From: Cupriavidus gilardii
Lineage (GTDB): Bacteria; Pseudomonadota; Gammaproteobacteria; Burkholderiales; Burkholderiaceae
DNA length: 64,000 nt
Reading direction: 5' to 3'
NCBI RefSeq assembly: GCF_013314895.1
Contig: NZ_JABTYE010000008.1
Span: 1 to 64,000, forward strand
Positions within the stretch are counted from its first letter, which is position 1; each line of letters begins with the position of its first letter. The notes under the pieces were generated by a model that worked only from the letters and a program-made list of their open reading frames with translations, was not told the DNA's origin and searched no databases. Below, piece after piece: positions 1 to 7,635 of the stretch. The position numbers and the translations under genes are program-made.

Positions 1-57
1 CCTGAGGGGGAGAGGGAGAACACAGTTGGCAAGAGTCTGGCGCCTCGCCGGTTTGCT

Positions 58-83
58 CCCCTCTCCCGCTCGCGGGAGAGGGG
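58..83. repeat. Dispersed GC-rich palindrome, copy 1
   Basis: A perfect 12-bp inverted repeat (CCCCTCTCCCGC, 2-nt spacer, GCGGGAGAGGGG) lies just beyond the 3' end of the acyl-CoA ligase. G-rich GGGGGAGAGGG runs flank it on both sides (about 5-17 and 85-95). The same element recurs near 27.3-27.4 kb and 55.5 kb. The first 121 bases hold no gene that I can support. Confidence 0.85.
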
Positions 84-121
84 CGGGGGAGAGGGCAACG
101 GCGCCTGCCTCGCGACAACGC

Positions 122-1684
122 TCAGTCGAGCCCCCTGCCCCCACGAAACCCATCCCGCAGCTCGCGCTTGAGCACCTTGCCGATCGCGCTGCGCGGCAGC
201 TGCGGGCACAGTTCCAGCGCGGCGAGCCGCTGGGTCTTGCCGACCTGCGCGTTGACCCATTCGCGCAGCGCTTCGGCGTCGACGGCAGCGCCCTCGCGCA
301 ACACCACGAAGGCGACCGGCGTCTCGCCCCAGCTTTGCGACGGCACGCCGACCACCGCGCATTCGACCACGTCCGCATGCTGCTGCAGCACCGCTTCGAG
401 GTCGCTCGGATAGATATTGAAGCCGCCGCTGATGATCATGTCCTTCTTGCGGTCCATCAGCGTCAGGAAGCCGTCCTCGTCGAAGCGGCCCACGTCGCCC
501 GTGCGGATGAAACGCTTGCCGGTGGCGTCGTACCACTCCGCGGCGGCGGTCTTGTCGGGCTGCTTGTGATAGCCCGTCATGATGGTGTTCGAATGCCCGA
601 CCACCTCGCCGATCTGGCCCACCGGCACCTCGTTGCCGTCGTCGTCGATCAGCCGGATGTCGTGCCCTTCCATCGGCTTGCCGACCGTATGCAGCTTGTC
701 CGGGAATTCGTGCGCGGCCAGCACGCAGCTGCCGCCGCCTTCGGTCATGCCGTAGTACTCGACCAGCCCGCCCGGCCAGCGGCGCAGGATGTCCGCCTTC
801 AACGCGGCGGACAGCGGCGCGCTGGTCGAGAACTTCATCCGGAACGACGACAGGTCGTAGCGATCGAAATCCTCGCGGGCCAGCAGCCGCTGGTATTGCA
901 CCGGCACCAGCATCGCGTGGGTGACGCGATGCCGCTCGGCCAGCTCGAGATAGCGCTGTGCGTCGAACTTCGGCATCAGCACCACGGTGCCGCCAAGCGC
1001 CAGCGTCGGGATAAAGCTGACCAGCGTGGTGTTCGAATACAGCGGCGTGGCAATCAGCGTCACTGCGTCGGCTCCGTAGCCGCCGGTCTCGTTGACGCGG
1101 CGGATCTGGTTCCAGCGCAGCGCGTGGTCGTGCACGATGCCCTTGGGCGCGCCCGTGGTGCCGGACGAATAGATGATGTTGAAGACCTGCCCGTCTCGCA
1201 GCGGCGTCTCGCGCGGCCGGCTGCCGGCGGGCGCCAGCCATTGCTCGAATAGGTTGCCGGTCGGCGCGCCGCGCAGACCGATGCGCGGCACCGTGGCTTC
1301 GATGCCGGCGCCCTGCAGGGCATCGAGCACCGGTGCGTCGACGAACAGCAGCTTCGCATCCGAGTCGGCGATCATGCCGGCCAGCGCCTGCGGCGTCGAC
1401 GACGGTGCCAGCGGCGCGATGGCGACGCGGGCGCGCAGCCCGCCGAGGAATACCGCCGCATACTCGATCGACGCGGCGGCGCAGATCGCCAGCGCATCGC
1501 CCGGCTGCAGCCCATCGCGCTGCAGGGCGGCGGCCACGCGGTCGATCAGCCCGTCGAACTCGCGATACGACAGGCTGGCCCGATCGTCGATGACAGCGGG
1601 ATGCTCGGGGCGGGCGTTGGCGTGGGCACGCACGCAGTCGGCGAGATTGCCGAGCGGCTGGTCCAGCAGGGACGCGATCTGCAT
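122..1684 (-). CDS. AMP-dependent acyl-CoA synthetase/ligase
   Basis: This 520-residue member of the ANL superfamily should activate a carboxylic acid through an acyl-adenylate to its CoA thioester in the cytoplasm. The AMP-binding P-loop (YSSGTTGAPKG) is at about residues 172-182. YYGMTEGG, the RTGDVGRFDEDGF hinge region and a C-terminal AIGKVLK segment with the catalytic lysine follow, so all the core motifs are present at full family length. The ATG has an AGGAGA Shine-Dalgarno (SD) sequence about 10 nt upstream. It lies downstream of, and on the same strand as, an extradiol dioxygenase, so an aromatic or ring-fission-derived acid is a reasonable substrate. A medium- or long-chain fatty acid cannot be excluded. 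The family is secure; the substrate is unknown. Confidence 0.88.
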   Translation of the reverse strand: MQIASLLDQPLGNLADCVRAHANARPEHPAVIDDRASLSYREFDGLIDRVAAALQRDGLQPGDALAICAAASIEYAAVFLGGLRARVAIAPLAPSSTPQALAGMIADSDAKLLFVDAPVLDALQGAGIEATVPRIGLRGAPTGNLFEQWLAPAGSRPRETPLRDGQVFNIIYSSGTTGAPKGIVHDHALRWNQIRRVNETGGYGADAVTLIATPLYSNTTLVSFIPTLALGGTVVLMPKFDAQRYLELAERHRVTHAMLVPVQYQRLLAREDFDRYDLSSFRMKFSTSAPLSAALKADILRRWPGGLVEYYGMTEGGGSCVLAAHEFPDKLHTVGKPMEGHDIRLIDDDGNEVPVGQIGEVVGHSNTIMTGYHKQPDKTAAAEWYDATGKRFIRTGDVGRFDEDGFLTLMDRKKDMIISGGFNIYPSDLEAVLQQHADVVECAVVGVPSQSWGETPVAFVVLREGAAVDAEALREWVNAQVGKTQRLAALELCPQLPRSAIGKVLKRELRDGFRGGRGLD

Positions 1685-1866
1685 GACGGGATGTCTCCTA
1701 GCGATTGGTGCGGCGGCGCGTACCAGTGCGCGCGGACCGACTTATTTTTCTAAAATCACCGCTGCCATTGTATTCGCGATGCCCCATCGGCGTTTACGTA
1801 CCGATGAAGCCCTGCCTTCGTCATACCGTAAGCCTCAATCGGAGATCCGTGCCTCTGCGCCGCGCT

Positions 1867-2799
1867 TCAGGCCGCATGCCGACGTCGGCCGATCATGGCG
1901 GCTGCCATCCGCAACCGCAATTGCAGGCGCGGCTTGTGCCCCCAGCTGCTGGTCATCGTCGCCGACACCGGCCGCCAGCCGCGTGGCTCGATCTCCTTGC
2001 TGCCGGCGCCGATCTCGAAATCGAAGCCGGACGGCGTGCGGCCATAGAAGGAAAAGGTGCCGTCGGGATCGGGATGCTGCCCCAGCCCGAGGCTCAGCGG
2101 GACCTTCAGCCTCCCGGCGCGTTCGAAGGCGGCGCCGACATCGGCCAGTTCCCGTGTCTGCAACATGAAATGGTGCAGACGCTTCTTCCACGGCAGATCG
2201 AAGATCGCCACGGAATGGTGCCGACGATTGCAATGCAGGAACACCCCACCCAACGTGACGGGCCCGATCTGCGTCGCCAGCCGTTCGCTGATGCCGAACC
2301 CGAGCCCGTCGACATAGAAGCGCACCATCGCCACCGGATCGCGGCTCACCAGCACGGCGTGGCCAAGACCCAGCTCGCCTGTGCAAAAGCCGCCGGATAC
2401 CAGCTTCGAAGCGAAAGGCCTGCCCGCGGACTGCGGGCCGGTATGCAGTTCCACCGCATTGCCGGCCGGGTCGATTACGCGACACAGCCGCTGGACGCGC
2501 CGCGCCCGCGCCAACGCGGCCAGGTCCCGCTCGACCGTATGGCCGGCTTGTTCGAGGCGGCGCAGCAGCGCGTCGAGCACCGCATCGCTGGCGCACTCGA
2601 GTCCCAGCGCGGCGACATCGTCCGCGCCGCCGGGCCGCACCACCAGCCGCTGCGCCGCCTCGTCCAGCTGAAAGCCGAGGCTGCCGTCGGTATTGCTCAG
2701 CGGCGCCGGCAAACCCAGCATGCCTTCACAGAACTGCGCCCACCGGTGGGGCTTGCGCACCTCGAACACCAGATATCCCAGCTTGATTGCGGCCTGCAT
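1867..2799 (-). CDS. Type I extradiol ring-cleavage dioxygenase (BphC-like, VOC fold)
   Basis: This 310-residue two-domain VOC protein matches the layout of 2,3-dihydroxybiphenyl 1,2-dioxygenase. The expected Fe(II) ligands are His147 (GLGHAVL), His210 (LHHFMLQ) and Glu262 (GFDFEIG). The second-sphere residues His195 (RRHHSV), His242 (GQHPDPDG) and Tyr252 (TFSFYGR) are also in place, so I expect an active meta-cleavage enzyme rather than an inactive VOC relative. The ATG has a GGAGCGAG SD sequence. It is divergent from a TetR regulator and upstream of an acyl-CoA ligase, which suggests a small regulated catechol-cleavage operon. The last 30 or so residues are basic and Arg-rich, beyond the usual domain end. 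The exact catechol substrate is not predictable. Confidence 0.88.
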   Translation of the reverse strand: MQAAIKLGYLVFEVRKPHRWAQFCEGMLGLPAPLSNTDGSLGFQLDEAAQRLVVRPGGADDVAALGLECASDAVLDALLRRLEQAGHTVERDLAALARARRVQRLCRVIDPAGNAVELHTGPQSAGRPFASKLVSGGFCTGELGLGHAVLVSRDPVAMVRFYVDGLGFGISERLATQIGPVTLGGVFLHCNRRHHSVAIFDLPWKKRLHHFMLQTRELADVGAAFERAGRLKVPLSLGLGQHPDPDGTFSFYGRTPSGFDFEIGAGSKEIEPRGWRPVSATMTSSWGHKPRLQLRLRMAAAMIGRRRHAA

Positions 2800-2831
2800 C
2801 GTCGTCTCGCTCCAATCGCGGTAAAATCACA

Positions 2832-2843
2832 TTGGTAATCCAA
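2832..2843. promoter_or_regulatory. Candidate TetR operator in the divergent promoter region
   Basis: TTGG-TAAT-CCAA is a short inverted repeat between the dioxygenase start and the TetR gene. A second, CCAT-N6-ATGG (2855-2868), follows in unusually AT-rich sequence. Placement between divergent genes and next to a regulator fits an autoregulatory operator. It is assigned on symmetry only. Confidence 0.4.
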
Positions 2844-2849
2844 ATTTAT

Positions 2850-3653
2850 ATGGACCATCTAAAAATGGATGGCATGCAAAATATAGCAGCCGGCATGGCG
2901 TTGTCAATGCCGCCGTTGCCGCCCGAGTTGCACGACACGCTGACGGTATCGGCCACGCCCCTTCCCAAGCGCGAACGTACGCGGCGGCAGTTGCTCGCCG
3001 CCGCAATTCAGGTGATCTCGACGCGGGGTATCGGCGCGGCGACGATCCAGGAGATCGCCGGCGTTGCCGGCATGACGCCGGCCACCGTCTATAACCACTT
3101 CGAATCGCGCAGCCAGATCATCGAGGCGATCGCCTTGTGGGTCGGTCAGACGCTATGTCAGCGGATATCAGATAGCTACGCGCATATCCCTGCGGGCGCG
3201 GAACGCATGGCCATCGGCAATCGCCGGTACTTGTGGCTGGCGCACCAAAGCCCACAGTGGGCGCTGGTCCTGCTCGACGTGGTGTCGGTCTCCCCGTCGC
3301 TGATCCGGCAGATCAGCAGCGACGCGCTGGCGGATCTGCGTCTAGGCGTCAAGCAGGGCAGCTTCCGCATCGCCAGCGAGGCGGCGGCAATGGACATGAT
3401 CAGCGGGACGATCTCGCAGGCAATGCGCAGCGTGGCGCATGGGCTCACGCCGGCCGGTCACGATCGGGCCGTGGCAGCGACCGTGCTGTGCGGGTTGGGG
3501 ATGGAGATCGGCGAGGCCCGTGAAGTGGCGTCCCGGCCGTTGCCGGAATTCCAGCCACTGGGCAGCGGCAAGGCGGACGCCATCGCGGGGGCCACGGCAA
3601 GCACGACGGCGGGCGCGGCGGGAGCGCCCGGGCGCGGCCGTCGGACTACTTGA
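2850..3653 (+). CDS. TetR family transcriptional regulator
   Basis: The N-terminal helix-turn-helix is clear (RTRRQLLAAAIQVIS, then TIQEIAGVAGMTPATVYNHF), followed by an all-helical ligand-binding region and a low-complexity Ala/Gly/Arg tail. TetR proteins are usually ligand-released repressors. This one is divergent from the extradiol dioxygenase and acyl-CoA ligase and probably controls them. The start is uncertain: ATGs at 2850, 2865, 2874, 2895 and 2907 are all in frame and none has a good SD sequence. The inverted repeats at 2832-2868 would favour one of the later starts. The 3' end overlaps the convergent RegA-type gene by 8 nt. Confidence 0.82.
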   Translation: MDHLKMDGMQNIAAGMALSMPPLPPELHDTLTVSATPLPKRERTRRQLLAAAIQVISTRGIGAATIQEIAGVAGMTPATVYNHFESRSQIIEAIALWVGQTLCQRISDSYAHIPAGAERMAIGNRRYLWLAHQSPQWALVLLDVVSVSPSLIRQISSDALADLRLGVKQGSFRIASEAAAMDMISGTISQAMRSVAHGLTPAGHDRAVAATVLCGLGMEIGEAREVASRPLPEFQPLGSGKADAIAGATASTTAGAAGAPGRGRRTT

Positions 3654-4230
3654 TCCGCTGCTTCTCCAGCTTGCGCGCCAGCGTGCGGCGATGCATGCCG
3701 AGCCGGCGCGCCGCCTCGGAGATATTGAAGCCGGTCGCAGCCAGCGTCTCGTGGATGTGCTCCCACTCGAGCGTCTTGATCGAAGTGGGACGACCGGTGA
3801 CCTCGACGTCCACATCGCCGGTAGCGCGCTCGAAGGCGGCCTCGATGTCGTCGGTGGTCGAGGGCTTCGCCAGATAGTGGCAGGCGCCGAGCTTGACGGC
3901 CTCGACCGCGGTGGCGATGCTGGCATAGCCGGTCAGCACCACGATCAGCATGTCGGCATCGTGCGCGTGCAGCGCCTGCACGCAAGCCAGGCCCGAGGCC
4001 TCGCCCTTGAGCTTCAGGTCCACCACCGCATAGCCGGGCGAATGCTCCTTCAGCAGTTCGTTCATGCCTTCGAGGCTGGTCGCATGCAGGACCTGATAGC
4101 CGCGCCGTTCGAACGAGCGGCGCAGCGTGCGGGCGAAGGCCGCATCGTCCTCGACGATCATCAGCACGCGGCCCTCCGTGGTGGGTTCGCCGACCGCCGC
4201 GGTGTTGTGCTCGGGGTCATTGGGCTGCAT
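3646..4230 (-). CDS. regA: RegA/PrrA/RoxR-type redox response regulator
   Basis: This 194-residue response regulator has acidic residues Glu27-Asp29, the phospho-acceptor Asp71 (VVDLKLKG), Thr100 and Lys122. A short C-terminal Fis-like helix-turn-helix covers about residues 155-190 (NISEAARRLGMHRRTLARKL). This compact REC plus Fis-HTH layout is typical of RegA/PrrA/ActR regulators, which control respiratory and redox genes. The gene overlaps the 3' end of the kinase gene by 14 nt, so the pair is translationally coupled. The cyo operon just upstream is an obvious candidate target, but that is inference. The symbol is given by family. Confidence 0.88.
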   Translation of the reverse strand: MQPNDPEHNTAAVGEPTTEGRVLMIVEDDAAFARTLRRSFERRGYQVLHATSLEGMNELLKEHSPGYAVVDLKLKGEASGLACVQALHAHDADMLIVVLTGYASIATAVEAVKLGACHYLAKPSTTDDIEAAFERATGDVDVEVTGRPTSIKTLEWEHIHETLAATGFNISEAARRLGMHRRTLARKLEKQRIK

Positions 4231-5593
4231 CTTCGGCCTCCTCTTCCAGCGTGATTGCCGCCAGCGGCAGCTTCATCGTCACCACGGCGCCGCCCTGCGG
4301 ACGGTTGAGCGCGGACACGCTGCCGCCCAGCGTGCGGGCGACGTTGACGACCAGGAACAAACCCAGTCCGCCGCCCGGCCGGCCCTTGCTCGACTGATAG
4401 GGCTTGCCCAGCCGCTCCAGCATCTGCGGCGCAAAACCGGGGCCTTCGTCTAGCACCGACAGCACCAGCGTATCATCCTCGCGCCGCACGTCGAGCCCGA
4501 CCCAGCGCGGCGAGGCCTCCAGCGCGTTGTCCAGCACGTTGCAGACCATCTGCTTGATGGCCGAGTCCGACAGGATCGGCAGGTCCTGGCCGAAGCGGTA
4601 TTCGTAGGAGAACTCGCCGACCGGCCGCGTCGCGCGCCATTCGGCGACCAGATCGTCGACGAAGCGGCGCACCGTGGTTTCGGTCAGCGCCTCGCCGCGC
4701 GCCTCGCCCGCCGACAGCAGGATGCCGCTGACGATCGACTTGCAGCGCTGCACCTGCGTCTGCATCTCGCCGAGCTCCTGCAGCAGTTCGGGGTCCTTCG
4801 AGAACGGCTCCATGCGGCGCCAGTCGGACAGGATCACCGCCAGCGTGGCGAGCGGCGTGCCCAGTTCGTGCGCGGCGCCCGAGGCCAGCAGGCCCATGCG
4901 GACGATGTGCTCCTCCTCGGCGGCGCGCTGGCGCAGGTCGGCCAGATGCTCGTCGCGGGCGCGCAGATTGCGCATGATCCGCGTGATGAAGACCACCAGC
5001 AGGGCCGCGTTCAGCACGAAGCAGATCAGCATGCCCTGGATATAGAGACTGCCCAGGCCCTGCTCGTGGTCCGGCGGCAGCGCCAGCGGCTTGCCGACCA
5101 GCGCCAGCCCGGCGAAGCACGAAGCGGTGACCACCACGATGACCCAGATCGACCACGCCTGCAGCAGCACCGCGCCGAGGATCACCTGCAGCAGATAGAG
5201 AAAGACGAAGGGGTTGGAGGCGCCACCGCTCAGATACAGCAGCGCGGTCAGCATGCCGATATCGACCAGCAGCGAAACGAACAGCTGGGTCTGCGAGACC
5301 TCGGCGACAAAGCGCAGCCGCAGCAGGCTCAGCGCGTTGAAGGCGATCAGACCGAGCAGCACCGCCAGCATCTGGTTGACCGGCAGCGGCACGTCCAGGC
5401 CGAAATGCACCACGCTGATGGTGGCGACCTGGCCGAGCACCGCGATCCAGCGCAGCTCGATCAGCTGCTCCATGTTCTTGCGGGCGGTGGCATCGCGCGC
5501 CCGCTCGCCCCGCCGCTCGGGAGCAGGGGCGCCATTGGCAGCCCCCAGCGCCGGGCCGGCGGGCTTCAGGGGGGAATCGGTGGAAAGAGGCAT
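4217..5593 (-). CDS. regB: RegB/PrrB/RoxS-type redox sensor histidine kinase
   Basis: A membrane kinase with about six N-terminal transmembrane helices, followed by DHp and HATPase domains. From the ATG chosen at 5593 (458 residues) the phospho-acceptor is His242 (GAAHELGTPLAT). The loop motif GGASNPF at 123-129 matches the GGXXNPF ubiquinone-sensing motif of RegB. Cys284 (QRCKS), 42 residues after the histidine, matches the position of the redox-active cysteine of RegB. N, G1 and G2 ATP-binding boxes are present (DNALEA, DEGPGFAP, GGGLGLFL). An in-frame GTG at 5692 would add 33 poorly membrane-like residues and is disfavoured. The protein should report quinone-pool redox state to the RegA-type partner encoded downstream. 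Confidence 0.88.
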   Translation of the reverse strand: MPLSTDSPLKPAGPALGAANGAPAPERRGERARDATARKNMEQLIELRWIAVLGQVATISVVHFGLDVPLPVNQMLAVLLGLIAFNALSLLRLRFVAEVSQTQLFVSLLVDIGMLTALLYLSGGASNPFVFLYLLQVILGAVLLQAWSIWVIVVVTASCFAGLALVGKPLALPPDHEQGLGSLYIQGMLICFVLNAALLVVFITRIMRNLRARDEHLADLRQRAAEEEHIVRMGLLASGAAHELGTPLATLAVILSDWRRMEPFSKDPELLQELGEMQTQVQRCKSIVSGILLSAGEARGEALTETTVRRFVDDLVAEWRATRPVGEFSYEYRFGQDLPILSDSAIKQMVCNVLDNALEASPRWVGLDVRREDDTLVLSVLDEGPGFAPQMLERLGKPYQSSKGRPGGGLGLFLVVNVARTLGGSVSALNRPQGGAVVTMKLPLAAITLEEEAEDAAQ

Positions 5594-5729
5594 CGTCAGG
5601 GTCGAAGCAGGATGGCGCCGGCGATCGAAGCGAGCCACCGGGGCGCCGCGGGCCAAGGCATGCCCGGCATGGCGGGCATACGGGTCATGCACGGCAGGCG
5701 GGGCGGGCCAGCATGTCCCGCATTGTCCC

Positions 5730-6545
5730 TCATCGGCCGCGGCGCAGCCGAAGTTCCTCGCGGCCGACGTACCAGGCGGCGCCCAGCACCATCAGCGCCA
5801 GCCCGTACCAGGTCAGCGCATAGACCAGATGGCTGTTGTGGAAAGTCACCACGGTCAGCCCGCCGACCGGCCAGCGGCGCGGCGCGGCGTTCGCGCCAGG
5901 CGCGGCCTGCGGACCGGCATCGGCATCGGCATCGGCATCGGCATCGATGAAGTAAGGCGCGACCCGCTCGAGCCCGCGCGCCGCGGCGATGGCCTGCACA
6001 TCGCGCGAATACCAGCGCTCGGCTGCGGGGTCGTTGCTGCGCAGGAAGCCGCCGCCGGGCTGGCTGATGCGCAGCAGCCCGGTGACCGTGGTCTCCCCCG
6101 TGGGCTCGTTGTCCGCACGGGTCTCGCGCCCGCGGTACTCCTGCGGCACGAAGCCGCGGTTGATCAGCACCACGGTGCCGTCGCGCATCCGCATCGGCGT
6201 CATCACCCAGAAGCCGCCGCCGAGCGCGGTGGCGGCCTGCACCAGCGTCTCGCGATCGTGCAGGAAGGTCCCGGTCACGCGGACATGCCGGTATTCGTCG
6301 GCTGCGGCGTTGACGAGCGGCCAGCGCTCCGGCGCGGGTGCGTCGACCGGCGGCGCATGCACCCGCGCCTCGACACGTTCGATCAGATCGAGCTTCCAGG
6401 CGCGGCGTTCGACCTGCCAGGTGCCCAAAGCAAACAGCCCGGCGAAAGCCAGTACCGCCAGCAGCGCCAGCACCGCGAGGGTGGCCGGGCTGCGGGGAAC
6501 GGGCTTGCGATCCGGGCTGTGTTTTGCGAGTCGAGGCGAGGTCAA
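5730..6545 (-). CDS. SURF1 family cytochrome oxidase assembly protein
   Basis: A 271-residue protein with one transmembrane helix near the N-terminus (about 22-42) and another near the C-terminus. The periplasmic part between them carries SURF1 features: the GTWQ segment after TM1, the central INRGFVP and the HNSHLVYALTWYGLA segment leading into TM2. SURF1 proteins help assemble haem-copper oxidases. No ATG is available, and translation appears to begin at a TTG whose last bases overlap the cyoD stop (TTGA), so it is coupled to cyoD. A hexanucleotide repeat encodes an (Asp-Ala)n run in the periplasmic domain just before TM2. Confidence 0.85.
   Translation of the reverse strand: MTSPRLAKHSPDRKPVPRSPATLAVLALLAVLAFAGLFALGTWQVERRAWKLDLIERVEARVHAPPVDAPAPERWPLVNAAADEYRHVRVTGTFLHDRETLVQAATALGGGFWVMTPMRMRDGTVVLINRGFVPQEYRGRETRADNEPTGETTVTGLLRISQPGGGFLRSNDPAAERWYSRDVQAIAAARGLERVAPYFIDADADADADAGPQAAPGANAAPRRWPVGGLTVVTFHNSHLVYALTWYGLALMVLGAAWYVGREELRLRRGR
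5917..5946. repeat. Hexanucleotide tandem repeat inside the SURF1 gene
   Basis: Five consecutive copies of the hexamer GGCATC on the + strand encode an alternating Asp-Ala run in the SURF1 protein. Copy-number changes would stay in frame and only lengthen or shorten the linker. Confidence 0.9.
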
Positions 6546-6982
6546 GGCATCGATTTCATGTCGTGCGTCATCGTCGGCATCATGTTCGTATTCATGTGAT
6601 ACATGACCCAGAGCGAGCCTGCCAACGTGATGACCACCAGCACGATCGTGAAGATCAGCGCCAGCATGTTCCAGCCACCTTCCGACTTGGTGTTCATGTG
6701 CAGGAAGTAGATCATGTGGACCACGATCTGCACGGCGGCAAAGCCCAGAATCACCAGTGCGGTGGTGTTCTGGTTGTCGATGACCTTGCCCATCACCAGC
6801 CAGAACGGGATCGCCGTCAGGATCACCGACAGCACGAAGCCGATCACATAGCTCTTGAGGGTGCCATGCGCGGCGCCATCGTCGTGATCGTGGTGATCGT
6901 CGTGGCCATGGCCGTGATCGCCGTGATGGCCGGCCTTGCCCTGGTCGGCCAGGTTCGAGAACGAATAGTCGTGGGCGCTCAT
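6542..6982 (-). CDS. cyoD: Cytochrome bo3 ubiquinol oxidase subunit IV
   Basis: This 146-residue protein has a His/Asp-rich N-terminal tail (a dozen histidines within about residues 19-40) and then three transmembrane helices, as in CyoD. Subunit IV stabilises the CuB site and complex assembly of the bo3 quinol oxidase. Its ATG overlaps the cyoC stop as ATGA. The His-rich tail is longer than in the enteric protein and may hold metal; that is inference. Family and position in the operon are unambiguous. Confidence 0.92.
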   Translation of the reverse strand: MSAHDYSFSNLADQGKAGHHGDHGHGHDDHHDHDDGAAHGTLKSYVIGFVLSVILTAIPFWLVMGKVIDNQNTTALVILGFAAVQIVVHMIYFLHMNTKSEGGWNMLALIFTIVLVVITLAGSLWVMYHMNTNMMPTMTHDMKSMP

Positions 6983-7635
6983 ACCATGACTCCCATCAGA
7001 TAGACGAAGGTGAACACGCCGATCCAGACCACATCCAGAAAGTGCCAGAACAGCGACAGGCACATCAGGCGGCGCTTGTTGGCCGCGATCAGGCCGTGCT
7101 TGTTCAGCTGGAACATCAGCGTGATCAGCCAGATGATGCCGAAGGTCACGTGCAGCCCGTGGGTGCCGACCAGCGTGAAGAACGACGACAGGAACGCGCT
7201 GCGCTGCGGCACCGCACCTTCGTGGATCAGGTGCGAGAACTCGTACAGTTCGAGGCCGACGAAGGCCGCGCCCAGCAGGCCGGTGATGGCCAGCCACACC
7301 ATCGTGCCCTTGAGCTTGTTGCGCTGCATCTCCAGCATCGCGAAGCCGTAGGTGATCGACGACAGCAGCAGCATCGACGTGTTCAGCGCCACCAGCGGCA
7401 GGTCGAACAGGTCGGCGCCCGACGGGCCCGCCGCATAGCTGCGGCCGAGCACGCCGTGCACGGCGAACAGGCAGGCGAAGATGAGGCAGTCGCTCATCAG
7501 GTACAGCCAGAAGCCCAGCATCGTACCGTTCTGCGGATGATGCTCGGTCGGCAGGTAGAAGCGCAGCTCGTTGGAGCCGCCGCGGACCGGCGCGCCGCTG
7601 GCGCCGGCCGGTTGGGTTGCGATGGTGTCAAGCAT
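6979..7635 (-). CDS. cyoC: Cytochrome bo3 ubiquinol oxidase subunit III
   Basis: A 218-residue COX3-family protein with five predicted transmembrane helices, close to the enteric CyoC length. It includes the [14 protein letters not shown] first helix and the [20 protein letters not shown] loop before [13 protein letters not shown]. The ATG at 7635 is preferred; it overlaps the end of cyoB by 8 nt. An upstream extension in the same frame is a read-through of cyoB sequence. It is part of the cyoABCD operon. Confidence 0.93.
   Translation of the reverse strand: MLDTIATQPAGASGAPVRGGSNELRFYLPTEHHPQNGTMLGFWLYLMSDCLIFACLFAVHGVLGRSYAAGPSGADLFDLPLVALNTSMLLLSSITYGFAMLEMQRNKLKGTMVWLAITGLLGAAFVGLELYEFSHLIHEGAVPQRSAFLSSFFTLVGTHGLHVTFGIIWLITLMFQLNKHGLIAANKRRLMCLSLFWHFLDVVWIGVFTFVYLMGVMV

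Noticed and set aside
5594..5692. N-terminal extension of the RegB-type kinase from GTG 5692
   Set aside because: It adds 33 residues rich in His, Arg and Ala before the first membrane helix, has no SD sequence, and exceeds the family's usual length.
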